This document shows, piece by piece, positions 15,898 to 22,830 of a stretch of 39,155 nt of DNA. The notes beneath the pieces were generated by a model. The model searched no databases and was not told where the DNA came from. It saw nothing but the letters and a program-made list of their open reading frames with translations. The position numbers and the translations under genes were made by a program. Every line of letters begins with the position of its first letter. Within the stretch, counting starts at the first letter, position 1. Origin of the DNA: Loktanella sp. UBA3435 (GTDB lineage Bacteria; Pseudomonadota; Alphaproteobacteria; Rhodobacterales; Rhodobacteraceae); NCBI GenBank assembly GCA_002378665.1, contig DFSO01000026.1:1-39155 (forward strand). Reading direction: 5' to 3'.

Positions 15898-16398
15898 TCA
15901 ATCCGTCCACTTTTCAACATCGCCGCGCACGCTGTCCCAAGCACCCGTGCGCAAGGACAGCGCCAAAATACGGTCTGGGTTTGTTGGCGGCGGCATTTCC
16001 ACCCCTTCAATCTGAGCAAAACCAAAGCGACCATAATAGGGCAAATCACCCACAAGCAAAACACGGTCCCAATCCCGCTTGCGCGCCGAGGCCAAACTGC
16101 GGTGCAACAGCATCGCAGCCAACCCTTCGCCTTGACGGGTCGGGTGCACTGCGACAGGGCCAAGCAAGGCCACGGGGGCGCCACCTACCTTCACAGGCCA
16201 ATAGCGGATAGCACCTGCTAATATGCCTTCGCCATCACGCGCAGTCAGGCACAGCGGCGCAATCGGCTCGATCTCATCGCGCAAACGATAAGACGACAGC
16301 GCCGTGCGCCCAGGCGCAAAGCAAAGGTCATATAACGCCTCGACTTCCCACCAATCATTCACCGCCTCTTGGGCCATAATAATTGTCTCAGTTTGCAT
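15898..16398 (-). CDS. GNAT family N-acetyltransferase
   Basis: About 166 residues with the GNAT acetyl-CoA fold. It contains ALLGPVAVHPTRQGEGLAAM (motif A; the pyrophosphate loop is RQGEGL) and the C-terminal LPYYGRFGF stretch typical of the YhbS-like branch. It transfers an acetyl group from acetyl-CoA to an unknown amine. The frame is open to 16431; ATG 16398 is preferred because it begins just before beta-1, with 16425 and 16419 as alternatives. Divergent from the flavin reductase gene at 16473. Confidence 0.85.
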   Translation of the reverse strand: MQTETIIMAQEAVNDWWEVEALYDLCFAPGRTALSSYRLRDEIEPIAPLCLTARDGEGILAGAIRYWPVKVGGAPVALLGPVAVHPTRQGEGLAAMLLHRSLASARKRDWDRVLLVGDLPYYGRFGFAQIEGVEMPPPTNPDRILALSLRTGAWDSVRGDVEKWTD

Positions 16399-16472
16399 AG
16401 GCTGGTTGCTTCTGATCATTTGCATAGTCAAAAGGGTAACCGCTGAACCCCGCGACGAAAAGGCAAAATATC

Positions 16473-17075
16473 ATGTTTTATCAACCAAAAGACGGGCACG
16501 GACTGCCTCACAACCCGTTCAACGCAATCGTAACCCCCCGCCCGATCGGCTGGATCGGGACGCGTGGTGCTGATGGCACCGATAATCTAGCACCTTACTC
16601 CTTTTTCAACGCGGTCGCCTATGAGCCACCGCAAGTTATGTTTTCATCGACCTCGGCCAAGCCCGACCGTGACGGCACCAAAGACAGTGTCGCCAATATC
16701 CGCGAGACAGGTGTATTTTCTGTAAACGTGGTTTCATTTGCACTGCGCGACGCGATGAACCAATCGGCTGGTCCGTGGAACAAGGAAACAGACGAATTCA
16801 CCCTTGCAGGGCTAGAAAAATCACAGTGCCACACCATTGACGCCCCACGCGTCACGCTCTCCCCCGCCACTTTAGAATGCAAAGTAAGCCAAATCATCAC
16901 ACTGGAAGGCGCTCACAACATCGCGGTTTTCGGCGAAGTTATCGGTGTGCATATGCGTGATGACTGTATGACAGACGGCATGTTTGATCTGTCCAAAGTC
17001 ACGCCCCTCGCGCGCCTAGGCTACCATGACTACACGGCCGTCCGCGAGATATTCTCTATTTCGCGCCCCAGCTAA
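16473..17075 (+). CDS. Flavin reductase-like protein (FMN-binding split barrel)
   Basis: A 200-residue protein of the flavin reductase-like/DIM6-NTAB type. PFNAIVTPRPIGWIGTRGA near the N-terminus and the LAPYSFFNAVAYEPPQVMFS block form the FMN-binding split barrel; DTRxTG-like DSVANIRETGVFSVNVV follows. Proteins of this family bind FMN or FAD and reduce it with NAD(P)H, often for a partner oxygenase; no partner oxygenase lies nearby. An AAAAGG ribosome site precedes ATG 16473. Monocistronic by spacing (79 bp to the next gene). Confidence 0.87.
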   Translation: MFYQPKDGHGLPHNPFNAIVTPRPIGWIGTRGADGTDNLAPYSFFNAVAYEPPQVMFSSTSAKPDRDGTKDSVANIRETGVFSVNVVSFALRDAMNQSAGPWNKETDEFTLAGLEKSQCHTIDAPRVTLSPATLECKVSQIITLEGAHNIAVFGEVIGVHMRDDCMTDGMFDLSKVTPLARLGYHDYTAVREIFSISRPS

Positions 17076-17102
17076 GGTGCCAATTGCGCCATAAAACCGC
17101 CT

Positions 17103-17145
17103 TACCTGTGGTTAACAAAGCAGTCACATTTGTCCACCACAGGTA
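17103..17145. repeat. 10-bp inverted repeat upstream of the UPF0314 gene
   Basis: TACCTGTGGT at 17103-17112 pairs perfectly with ACCACAGGTA at 17136-17145, with a 23-base spacer. It ends 9 bp before the ATG at 17155, and the right arm includes the only AGG that could serve as ribosome site. It might be an operator pair, a leader hairpin, or a terminator for the flavin reductase gene; the short run TATTTTC after it is weak for the last. Confidence 0.5.
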
Positions 17146-17154
17146 TTTTCAACG

Positions 17155-17727
17155 ATGACTTTACGCGCAACCAACATCCTCGGATTTCTCGGCCTCTTTC
17201 TAATCGCAGGCACCCTTTACGCGTGGGGCCAGCCTCCCATCTGCACCTGCGGCGAAGTAAAGCTTTGGGTTGGCACGATTTTCAGCAGCGATGACTCGCA
17301 ACATATCGCCGATTGGTACACGCTTAGCCACATTCTTCACGGTGTGCTTGTGGCACTGATCGGGCGGCTCTTGTTCCCGAAACTAGCCTTCAAAATGCTT
17401 CTGCTCGTGGCGATTGTCACTGGCGTTGGGTGGGAAATCATTGAGCATACTGAATTCGTCATGGCCGCCTATCGCACCACGACGATCAACATGGGCTACC
17501 ACGGCGACAGCGTAATCAACGCGGTTGCAGATTACATTTGGATGATGGGAGGCTTCTTCTTGGCGGTGCGTTTGCGGACGCTTTACATCTTCATCCTGAT
17601 CGCCGTGCTAGAGCTTTCAGCCGCCTTGATCGCCCGTGAAAGCTTTGTTCTCAGCACCATCATGTTGCTCTATCCAATCGATGCAATTGAGACTTGGCAG
17701 CAAGAATCAAACCCGAGCAAATCATAA
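17155..17727 (+). CDS. UPF0314 / DUF2585 family membrane protein
   Basis: A 190-residue integral membrane protein of the alphaproteobacterial UPF0314 (DUF2585) family. There are about five hydrophobic helices (near 7-25, 60-76, 80-97, 120-140 and 143-175). The conserved polar positions include QPPICTCGEVKLW, the DWYTLSHILHG segment and WEIIEHTEFVMAAYR. Function is unknown. An intrinsic terminator follows at 17730-17763. The ribosome site is poor and lies inside an inverted repeat. Confidence 0.85.
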   Translation: MTLRATNILGFLGLFLIAGTLYAWGQPPICTCGEVKLWVGTIFSSDDSQHIADWYTLSHILHGVLVALIGRLLFPKLAFKMLLLVAIVTGVGWEIIEHTEFVMAAYRTTTINMGYHGDSVINAVADYIWMMGGFFLAVRLRTLYIFILIAVLELSAALIARESFVLSTIMLLYPIDAIETWQQESNPSKS

Positions 17728-17729
17728 AA

Positions 17730-17763
17730 AAACCGCTGCACTCAGCAATGGGTGCGGCGGTTT
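17730..17763. terminator. Bidirectional intrinsic terminator between UPF0314 and sulP
   Basis: AAACCGCTGCACTC (17730-17743), loop AGCAAT, GGGTGCGGCGGTTT (17750-17763): a 14-bp stem with two imperfect pairs, A-run on the left and T-run on the right, placed between two convergent genes. Confidence 0.85.
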
Positions 17764-17781
17764 CTTCTATCTTGCTGGGGC

Positions 17782-19395
17782 TTAATGGCTACCCAAAATC
17801 CCAGTTTTCACGCCATAGTCAGCGGCGATCTCGTAATCAGGATCGTCGTCGCTATCAATCATCAAGTGACCTGCCTTGGACAACAGCATGTGGCAATCAC
17901 GGCTGAGGTGGCGCAGTTGAATACGCTTGCCCGCAGCTTCATATTTGCCCGACACGGCCTCGATGGCTTGCAGTGCAGATTGGTCCGCAACGCGGCTCCC
18001 TGCAAAGTCGATGATGACCAAATCAGGGTCGGTGTCGATCTCGAACAGCTCCCCGAAACCATCAGATGAGCCAAAGAACAGCGGCCCGTTGATCTTATAA
18101 ATCTTGGACCCATCAAGCAGCTCTGTGTTCGCATAAATCCGCTTTGCGTTGCTCCAAGAATAGGCCAGCGCAGAGACGATCACACCGACGACCACAGCCG
18201 TTGCAAGGTCGGTCATCACGGTCACGATGGTCACAAGGATCGTCACGAATGCGTCCATCGGCGGCACTTTCGCGAGGATTGTGAGCGAGTTCCAAGCGAA
18301 GGTCCCGATCACCACCATGAACATCACACCCACCAAGGCGGCCAGCGGAATTTGCTCAATCAAACCAGAGGCAAACAAGATGAAGCTCAGCAAGAATAGC
18401 GCGGCGACAACACCCGCAACACGCGTACGTCCGCCTGATTTCACGTTGATCATCGATTGCCCGATCATCGCACACCCGCCCATGCCGCCAAAGACGCCAG
18501 TGACCGTATTCGCGATACCTTGCGCCACACATTCTTGGGACGCACCGCCACGCTTGTTGGTCATTTCACCCACAAGGTTCAGCGTCAAAAGGCTCTCGAT
18601 CAACCCAATCGCCGACAGGATGAGCGAGTATGGCAGGATGATCATGAACGTCTCCCACGTGAACGGCACAGCAGGAATATGGAACGGCGGCAAACCACCC
18701 TCGATGGACGCCAGATCGCCAACGCGTGGCACATCAAGGCCAAAACCAATCACAATCGCGGCCACAATCCCGATCCCTGCAAGTGGTGCAGGAATAATCG
18801 CCGTGATCCGTGGCATGACCCAAATGATAAACATCGTCAGCGCCACAAGTGCGAGCATCAGATACAACGGCGCACCCGAGAGCCAAGCCCCGTTAGCAAG
18901 CCCATGCCCGCCCGATTCCGCCGTACCCGGCACCTGAAACTGGCTCATCTGTGCAAGGAAGATCACAATCGCAAGACCGTTCACAAAGCCGAGCATGACA
19001 GGATGCGGCACAAGGCGGATAAACTTTCCCCAACGCATGATGCCGACAAAAATCTGGATCAGGCCCATCAGAACCACGGTGGCAAACAGATACTCAACGC
19101 CGTGCTGTGCAACCAAAGAAACCATGACGACGGCCAAAGCCCCCGTCGCACCCGAAATCATACCAGGACGGCCCCCAATCAACGCCGTGATCAGACCCAC
19201 GATAAAGGCGGCATAAAGGCCCACAAGCGGGTGAACCCCAGCCACAAAAGCAAAAGCAACAGCCTCTGGGACCAGCGCCAAAGCAACGGTCAAGCCCGAC
19301 AGCGCCTCAATACGGAGCCGCGTTGGCGTCAACGGCGCGTCGGGGTCGCTAAATGATAGATTATCTGCGGCATAGGCCAAAAGTCTGCGGGGCAT
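17782..19395 (-). CDS. SulP family anion transporter with STAS domain
   Basis: A 537-residue SulP permease. The N-terminal signature ALSGLTVALALVPEAVAFAFVAG is followed by about twelve helices. The motif GGMGGCAMIGQSMINVKSGGRTR, read in pieces near residues 300-322, is well conserved. A STAS domain occupies about 425-525 (DPDLVIIDFAGSRVADQSALQAI). Such proteins import sulfate or bicarbonate; the substrate cannot be fixed from sequence, though the architecture resembles BicA-like bicarbonate transporters. ATG 19395 is chosen over a TTG at 19416, with ACAGG 8 bases upstream. A cluster of TGCA half-sites lies in the divergent gap to mtnP. Confidence 0.9.
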   Translation of the reverse strand: MPRRLLAYAADNLSFSDPDAPLTPTRLRIEALSGLTVALALVPEAVAFAFVAGVHPLVGLYAAFIVGLITALIGGRPGMISGATGALAVVMVSLVAQHGVEYLFATVVLMGLIQIFVGIMRWGKFIRLVPHPVMLGFVNGLAIVIFLAQMSQFQVPGTAESGGHGLANGAWLSGAPLYLMLALVALTMFIIWVMPRITAIIPAPLAGIGIVAAIVIGFGLDVPRVGDLASIEGGLPPFHIPAVPFTWETFMIILPYSLILSAIGLIESLLTLNLVGEMTNKRGGASQECVAQGIANTVTGVFGGMGGCAMIGQSMINVKSGGRTRVAGVVAALFLLSFILFASGLIEQIPLAALVGVMFMVVIGTFAWNSLTILAKVPPMDAFVTILVTIVTVMTDLATAVVVGVIVSALAYSWSNAKRIYANTELLDGSKIYKINGPLFFGSSDGFGELFEIDTDPDLVIIDFAGSRVADQSALQAIEAVSGKYEAAGKRIQLRHLSRDCHMLLSKAGHLMIDSDDDPDYEIAADYGVKTGILGSH

Positions 19396-19487
19396 AGTGT
19401 GAACCTGTCTCTTCAATCACGTCAGTTGGGCAGCCCCTACCAAGGCACCCTCCAAATGTCACCCCTACACGTCGGAACCATCCCGTA

Positions 19488-19549
19488 TTGCACCCAAAAT
19501 GCACTCTAGTGGGAGATCGGTGCAATCGGCTTGCACCCGCGCGGTGCAT
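19488..19549. promoter_or_regulatory. Cluster of five TGCA half-sites in the sulP-mtnP divergent gap
   Basis: TTGCACC (19488-19494), ATGCACT (19499-19505), GGTGCAA (19519-19525), TTGCACC (19531-19537) and GGTGCAT (19543-19549). The TGCA cores are 11, 21, 11 and 13 bp apart, close to whole turns of the helix, and TTGCACC and GGTGCAA are reverse complements. Possible operator region for sulP or the mtnP operon. Confidence 0.45.
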
Positions 19550-19599
19550 CAATCAGATTGTAATTGGTCAACCACAGGCTGCGCATCGGAGGCACGCCC

Positions 19600-20466
19600 A
19601 TGCAAACATATCTCGGAATCATCGGTGGATCAGGGCTTTACGATATGCTCGGGCTGGACAACCCCAAATGGGTCGAGGTCAAAAGTCCTTGGGGCACACC
19701 CTCGGACGCAGTTCTCACTGGTACACTGCATGGCCTGCCCATAGCGTTCTTGCCACGTCACGGACGCGGGCACGTCTATTCACCCACAACCGTCCCCTAC
19801 CGCGCCAATATCGACGCGCTGAAGCGGCTTGGCGTGACTGATGTGGTCTCAATGAGCGCATGCGGCTCGTTCCATGAAGAGCTTGCGCCCGGTGACTTTG
19901 TCGTCGTCGACCAATTCATCGACCGCACATTTGCACGCGAAAAATCCTTCTTTGGGACAGGCTGCGTCGCCCATGTCAGCGTCGCCCATCCGACCTGTCC
20001 GCGACTGTCCAAAGCAGCCCTAGAAGCAGGAAAATCTGCGGGCGTGACCATGCACGACGGCGGCACATATCTCGCGATGGAAGGCCCGCAATTCTCATCC
20101 CAAGCCGAAAGCCATATGTACCGCTCTTGGGGCTGCGACGTGATTGGCATGACGAATATGCCAGAGGCAAAACTCGCCCGTGAAGCCGAGCTTTGTTATG
20201 CCTCCGTCGCCATGATCACCGATTATGACAGCTGGCACCCAGACCACGGTGCCGTTGATGTGAGCGACGTGATCAAAACGCTGCAAGGCAACGGGACCAA
20301 AGCCCGCGATCTTGTGATTGCGCTTGCACAATCCATGGCGCAAAGCCGTGAGCTTTGCGCAGCGGGCTGTGATACAGCCCTGACCCACGCCATCATGACC
20401 GCCCCCGACAAACGCGACCCCGCGCTGCTTGCAAAACTCGACGCCATCGCTGGCCGCGTCCTTTAA
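19600..20466 (+). CDS. mtnP: S-methyl-5'-thioadenosine phosphorylase
   Basis: A 288-residue phosphorylase that splits methylthioadenosine (by-product of polyamine and homoserine-lactone synthesis) into adenine and methylthioribose-1-phosphate. The phosphate-site motif GIIGGSGLYD (7-16), the FLPRHGRGHVYSPTTVPYRAN block, YLAMEGPQFSSQAES and MITDYDSWHPDHGAVD are all typical of MTAP. The start at 19600 follows GGAGG 7 bases upstream; an in-frame GTG-type start at 19564 is less likely. It leads an operon with pnuC, nadR and apt; Apt can directly recycle the adenine produced here. Confidence 0.94.
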   Translation: MQTYLGIIGGSGLYDMLGLDNPKWVEVKSPWGTPSDAVLTGTLHGLPIAFLPRHGRGHVYSPTTVPYRANIDALKRLGVTDVVSMSACGSFHEELAPGDFVVVDQFIDRTFAREKSFFGTGCVAHVSVAHPTCPRLSKAALEAGKSAGVTMHDGGTYLAMEGPQFSSQAESHMYRSWGCDVIGMTNMPEAKLAREAELCYASVAMITDYDSWHPDHGAVDVSDVIKTLQGNGTKARDLVIALAQSMAQSRELCAAGCDTALTHAIMTAPDKRDPALLAKLDAIAGRVL

Positions 20467-20479
20467 CAAAGCAGCACCC

Positions 20480-21094
20480 ATGCAAGATATTCTCTCCTTC
20501 CTCGGCGGCATGTTCGGAACACGCGCCATTGAGCTGATCGCCGCAACTTGCGGCTTTGCCAACGTCGTGCTGATCATTCGGCGCTCGCTTTGGAACTACC
20601 CCTTCGGGATCGTGATGGTGATCCTCTACGCTTATATTTTCTATGATTATAAGCTTTATAGCGACGCGATCTTGCAGGTCTTTTTCCTTCTGATCCAGAT
20701 CTTTGGCCTGTTCTGGTGGCTGAAACGGACAGATGACACAGGCCGCGTCGTTGTGCGCAGCCTGTCATCTCGTGACCTTTCACTCACGCTTGGCGCGGGG
20801 GTCTTGGGCACATTGATCCTTGGCACGCTTATGGCGCAGCTGACCGACGCGAGCCTGCCTTACCCTGACGCCACCACAACGGTCTTTAGCGTCGCGGCCC
20901 AAGTGCTACTTGCGCGCCGCTACATTCAAAACTGGCTCATCTGGATCGGTGTTGATGTGCTGGCGATCGGCATTTACGCCTATAAGGGGCTTTATCCAAC
21001 TGCCGTTCTTTATGCGACCTTCCTCGGCCTCACGATCCAAGGCTGGCGGGTCTGGAAACGGGCCTATGCTAACGGCGGCACGTTGCCTGCATGA
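20480..21094 (+). CDS. pnuC: Nicotinamide riboside transporter PnuC
   Basis: A 204-residue membrane protein with about seven helices. Family motifs are seen: IELIAATCGFANVVLIIRRS, the NYPFGIVMVILYAYIFYDYKLYSDA segment read in parts at 41-65, QIFGLFWWLK, and the C-terminal NWLIWIGVDVLAIGIYAYKG. PnuC lets nicotinamide riboside enter by facilitated diffusion, trapped inside by phosphorylation. The next gene encodes exactly that kinase (NadR-like), overlapping by 4 bp (ATGA), which strongly supports the substrate. ATG 20480 is 13 bp after the mtnP stop; its ribosome site is weak. Confidence 0.93.
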   Translation: MQDILSFLGGMFGTRAIELIAATCGFANVVLIIRRSLWNYPFGIVMVILYAYIFYDYKLYSDAILQVFFLLIQIFGLFWWLKRTDDTGRVVVRSLSSRDLSLTLGAGVLGTLILGTLMAQLTDASLPYPDATTTVFSVAAQVLLARRYIQNWLIWIGVDVLAIGIYAYKGLYPTAVLYATFLGLTIQGWRVWKRAYANGGTLPA

Positions 21095-22074
21095 AACGGG
21101 GCTTTTATCTGGGCAAATACATGCCACCCCATCGGGGGCATCTGTTCGTTTGTGAAACCGCCATGCAACTGGTTGACGAACTGACGGTGCTGGTCTGCGC
21201 CTTGCCCGACGATCCGATTGCAGGACCGTTGCGGTTCGCATGGATGAAAGAAATGCTGCCCCGCGCGCGGGTGCTTTATCACGATGCGGTCGTGCCGCAG
21301 ACCCCTGCCGAGCATCCCGACTTCTGGCGCATTTGGACCGACATCTGCAAAACCGCGCACCCCGAACCGATTGACGAAGTCTTTGGCTCGGAACCCTATA
21401 TCGCGAAACTCGCCACAGTCCTTGACGCACGCCCGAATATCATCGACCCCGAACGCATCGCGTTTCCAACATCAGCGACCGCCATCCGGTCAGACCCCTA
21501 CGGAAACTGGCCGATGATCCCTGCGCCCGTACAACGCCACTATCAAAAGCGCGTGGTGCTGATGGGGGCGGAAAGCACAGGAAAAACAACGCTCGCGCAA
21601 GCGCTTGCCAAAACCTTCGCCACCCGCTGCGTGCCAGAATACGGGCGCAACTATGACGCGGTGCAACGGCATATCGGCTGGCAATCCGATGATTTTGACC
21701 GCATCGCCACAACCCACCGCGCGACGAGCCTTGCCACTGCTCCCCATGCTGGCCCTGTTCTGATCGAGGACACCGATCCGCTGCAAACACGGGTCTGGCA
21801 AAAGCACCTGCTGGACTTGACAGAGCTGACGCCAAACACCGCGCAAACCGCTGATCTGTACCTGCTGCTCGCCCCCGATACGCCTTGGATCAATGACGGC
21901 ACACGCTACCAAGAGACAACAGCCAAACGCATGGGCTTTCATACCGATTGCCTGTCGATACTCCGCCAGTCAGGTGTGGGCTTTTGCGAAATTTCGGGCG
22001 ACTGGCAGTCCCGTCAAACCGCTGCCAAAGCCGCCATCACCGATCTGCTTACCTTCAAAGGACCCCAGACATGA
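21091..22074 (+). CDS. nadR: NadR-like bifunctional NMN adenylyltransferase / ribosylnicotinamide kinase
   Basis: A 327-residue two-domain enzyme. The N-terminal nucleotidyltransferase has GFYLGKYMPPHRGHLFV (4-20, the HxGH-type site) and the TSATAIRSDP motif (127-136, matching SGTxIR). The C-terminal kinase has Walker A GAESTGKTT (159-167) and VPEYGRNY. It would phosphorylate nicotinamide riboside to NMN and adenylate it to NAD. The helix-turn-helix repressor domain of E. coli NadR is absent, so this is the enzymatic form only. It overlaps pnuC and apt by ATGA junctions, consistent with stoichiometric co-expression of import and salvage. Confidence 0.93.
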   Translation: MKRGFYLGKYMPPHRGHLFVCETAMQLVDELTVLVCALPDDPIAGPLRFAWMKEMLPRARVLYHDAVVPQTPAEHPDFWRIWTDICKTAHPEPIDEVFGSEPYIAKLATVLDARPNIIDPERIAFPTSATAIRSDPYGNWPMIPAPVQRHYQKRVVLMGAESTGKTTLAQALAKTFATRCVPEYGRNYDAVQRHIGWQSDDFDRIATTHRATSLATAPHAGPVLIEDTDPLQTRVWQKHLLDLTELTPNTAQTADLYLLLAPDTPWINDGTRYQETTAKRMGFHTDCLSILRQSGVGFCEISGDWQSRQTAAKAAITDLLTFKGPQT

Positions 22075-22601
22075 AAACCGTCAAAGACTACATCCGTACC
22101 ATCCCCGACTTTCCGCATGAAGGGATTATGTTCCGCGATGTCACAACGCTTTTCGCTGATCCGCGCGGGTTCCGGATCGCGATTGATCAATTGCTCGCGC
22201 CCTACGCAGGTCAACCGATTGACAAGGTTGTTGGTCTTGAAGCCCGCGGGTTTATCCTCGGCGGCGCGATTGCGCATCAATTGGACAAGGGCTTCATTCC
22301 GATTTGCAAAAAAGGCAAATTGCCTGGCCGTACGATCGAGCAAGCCTATACCCTTGAATACGGCAAAGCCGTCGTGGAAATCCATGACGATGCTCTCATG
22401 GCGGGCGAACGTGTGCTGATGGTGGATGATTTGCTTGCCACAGGCGGGACCGCCGAGGCTGGCATTAAGCTGATCGAACGCATGGGCGCTGTGGTTTCGG
22501 GCTGCGCCTTTGTTATCGACTTGCCCGATCTTGGCGGGCGCAAACGCATTGAGGCTATGGGCATGGACGTACACGCGCTCTGTGAGTTTGAGGGTGAATA
22601 G
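22071..22601 (+). CDS. apt: Adenine phosphoribosyltransferase
   Basis: A 176-residue enzyme that condenses adenine with PRPP to give AMP. The PRPP loop is VLMVDDLLATGGTAEA (about 121-136), and the N-terminal DYIRTIPDFPHEGIMFRDVT is a close match to bacterial Apt. GLEARGFILGG and KKGKLPG are also typical. The start overlaps the nadR stop (ATGA), which excludes upstream starts. It closes the mtnP-pnuC-nadR-apt operon: adenine from MtnP becomes AMP. The hairpin element at 22600-22658 begins within its TAG stop codon. Confidence 0.95.
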   Translation: MKTVKDYIRTIPDFPHEGIMFRDVTTLFADPRGFRIAIDQLLAPYAGQPIDKVVGLEARGFILGGAIAHQLDKGFIPICKKGKLPGRTIEQAYTLEYGKAVVEIHDDALMAGERVLMVDDLLATGGTAEAGIKLIERMGAVVSGCAFVIDLPDLGGRKRIEAMGMDVHALCEFEGE

Positions 22602-22658
22602 GGGCGTTGCCCCTCGGCCCTTTGGGCCTCACCCCAGAGTATTTTTGGACATAGAAAA
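22600..22658 (+). repeat. Double-hairpin terminator-like element, copy 1
   Basis: AGGGGC-GTT-GCCCCT (22600-22614) begins inside the apt stop codon; then GGCCC-TTT-GGGCC (22616-22628), CCCC (22632-22635) and GTATTTTTGGAC with AGAAAA after it. The same layout is found on the minus strand at 31101-31158. Probably acts as a terminator for the mtnP-apt operon. Confidence 0.7.
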
Positions 22659-22830
22659 TTTGGTGGCAAGTGCGCGCCGCCGGCCGCCTACTGAAAGGAC
22701 GGACCCGTTTAAGGTCACCGGCTTTGCGACTTTCCACGTCACGGTCATCGGCGCTCCCGCCTGTACCGCGCCTTTAGTTTAACTCTATGTGGTTGAAAAA
22801 CAGTAAACGCGCCTGATTTTCTATGTACTT
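22659..22830. other. Intergenic stretch between apt and the FAD-linked dehydrogenase
   Basis: Lies between two convergent genes, after the hairpin element. No convincing open frame, RNA or promoter was recognised. A short GC-rich piece (GCGCGCCGCCGGCCGCC near 22672) is followed by AT-richer sequence. Confidence 0.6.

Noticed and set aside
18457..19356. 299-codon plus-strand frame opposite sulP
   Set aside because: Low-complexity, His/Arg/Asn-rich translation typical of the antisense of a membrane-protein gene; sulP on the minus strand is unambiguous.
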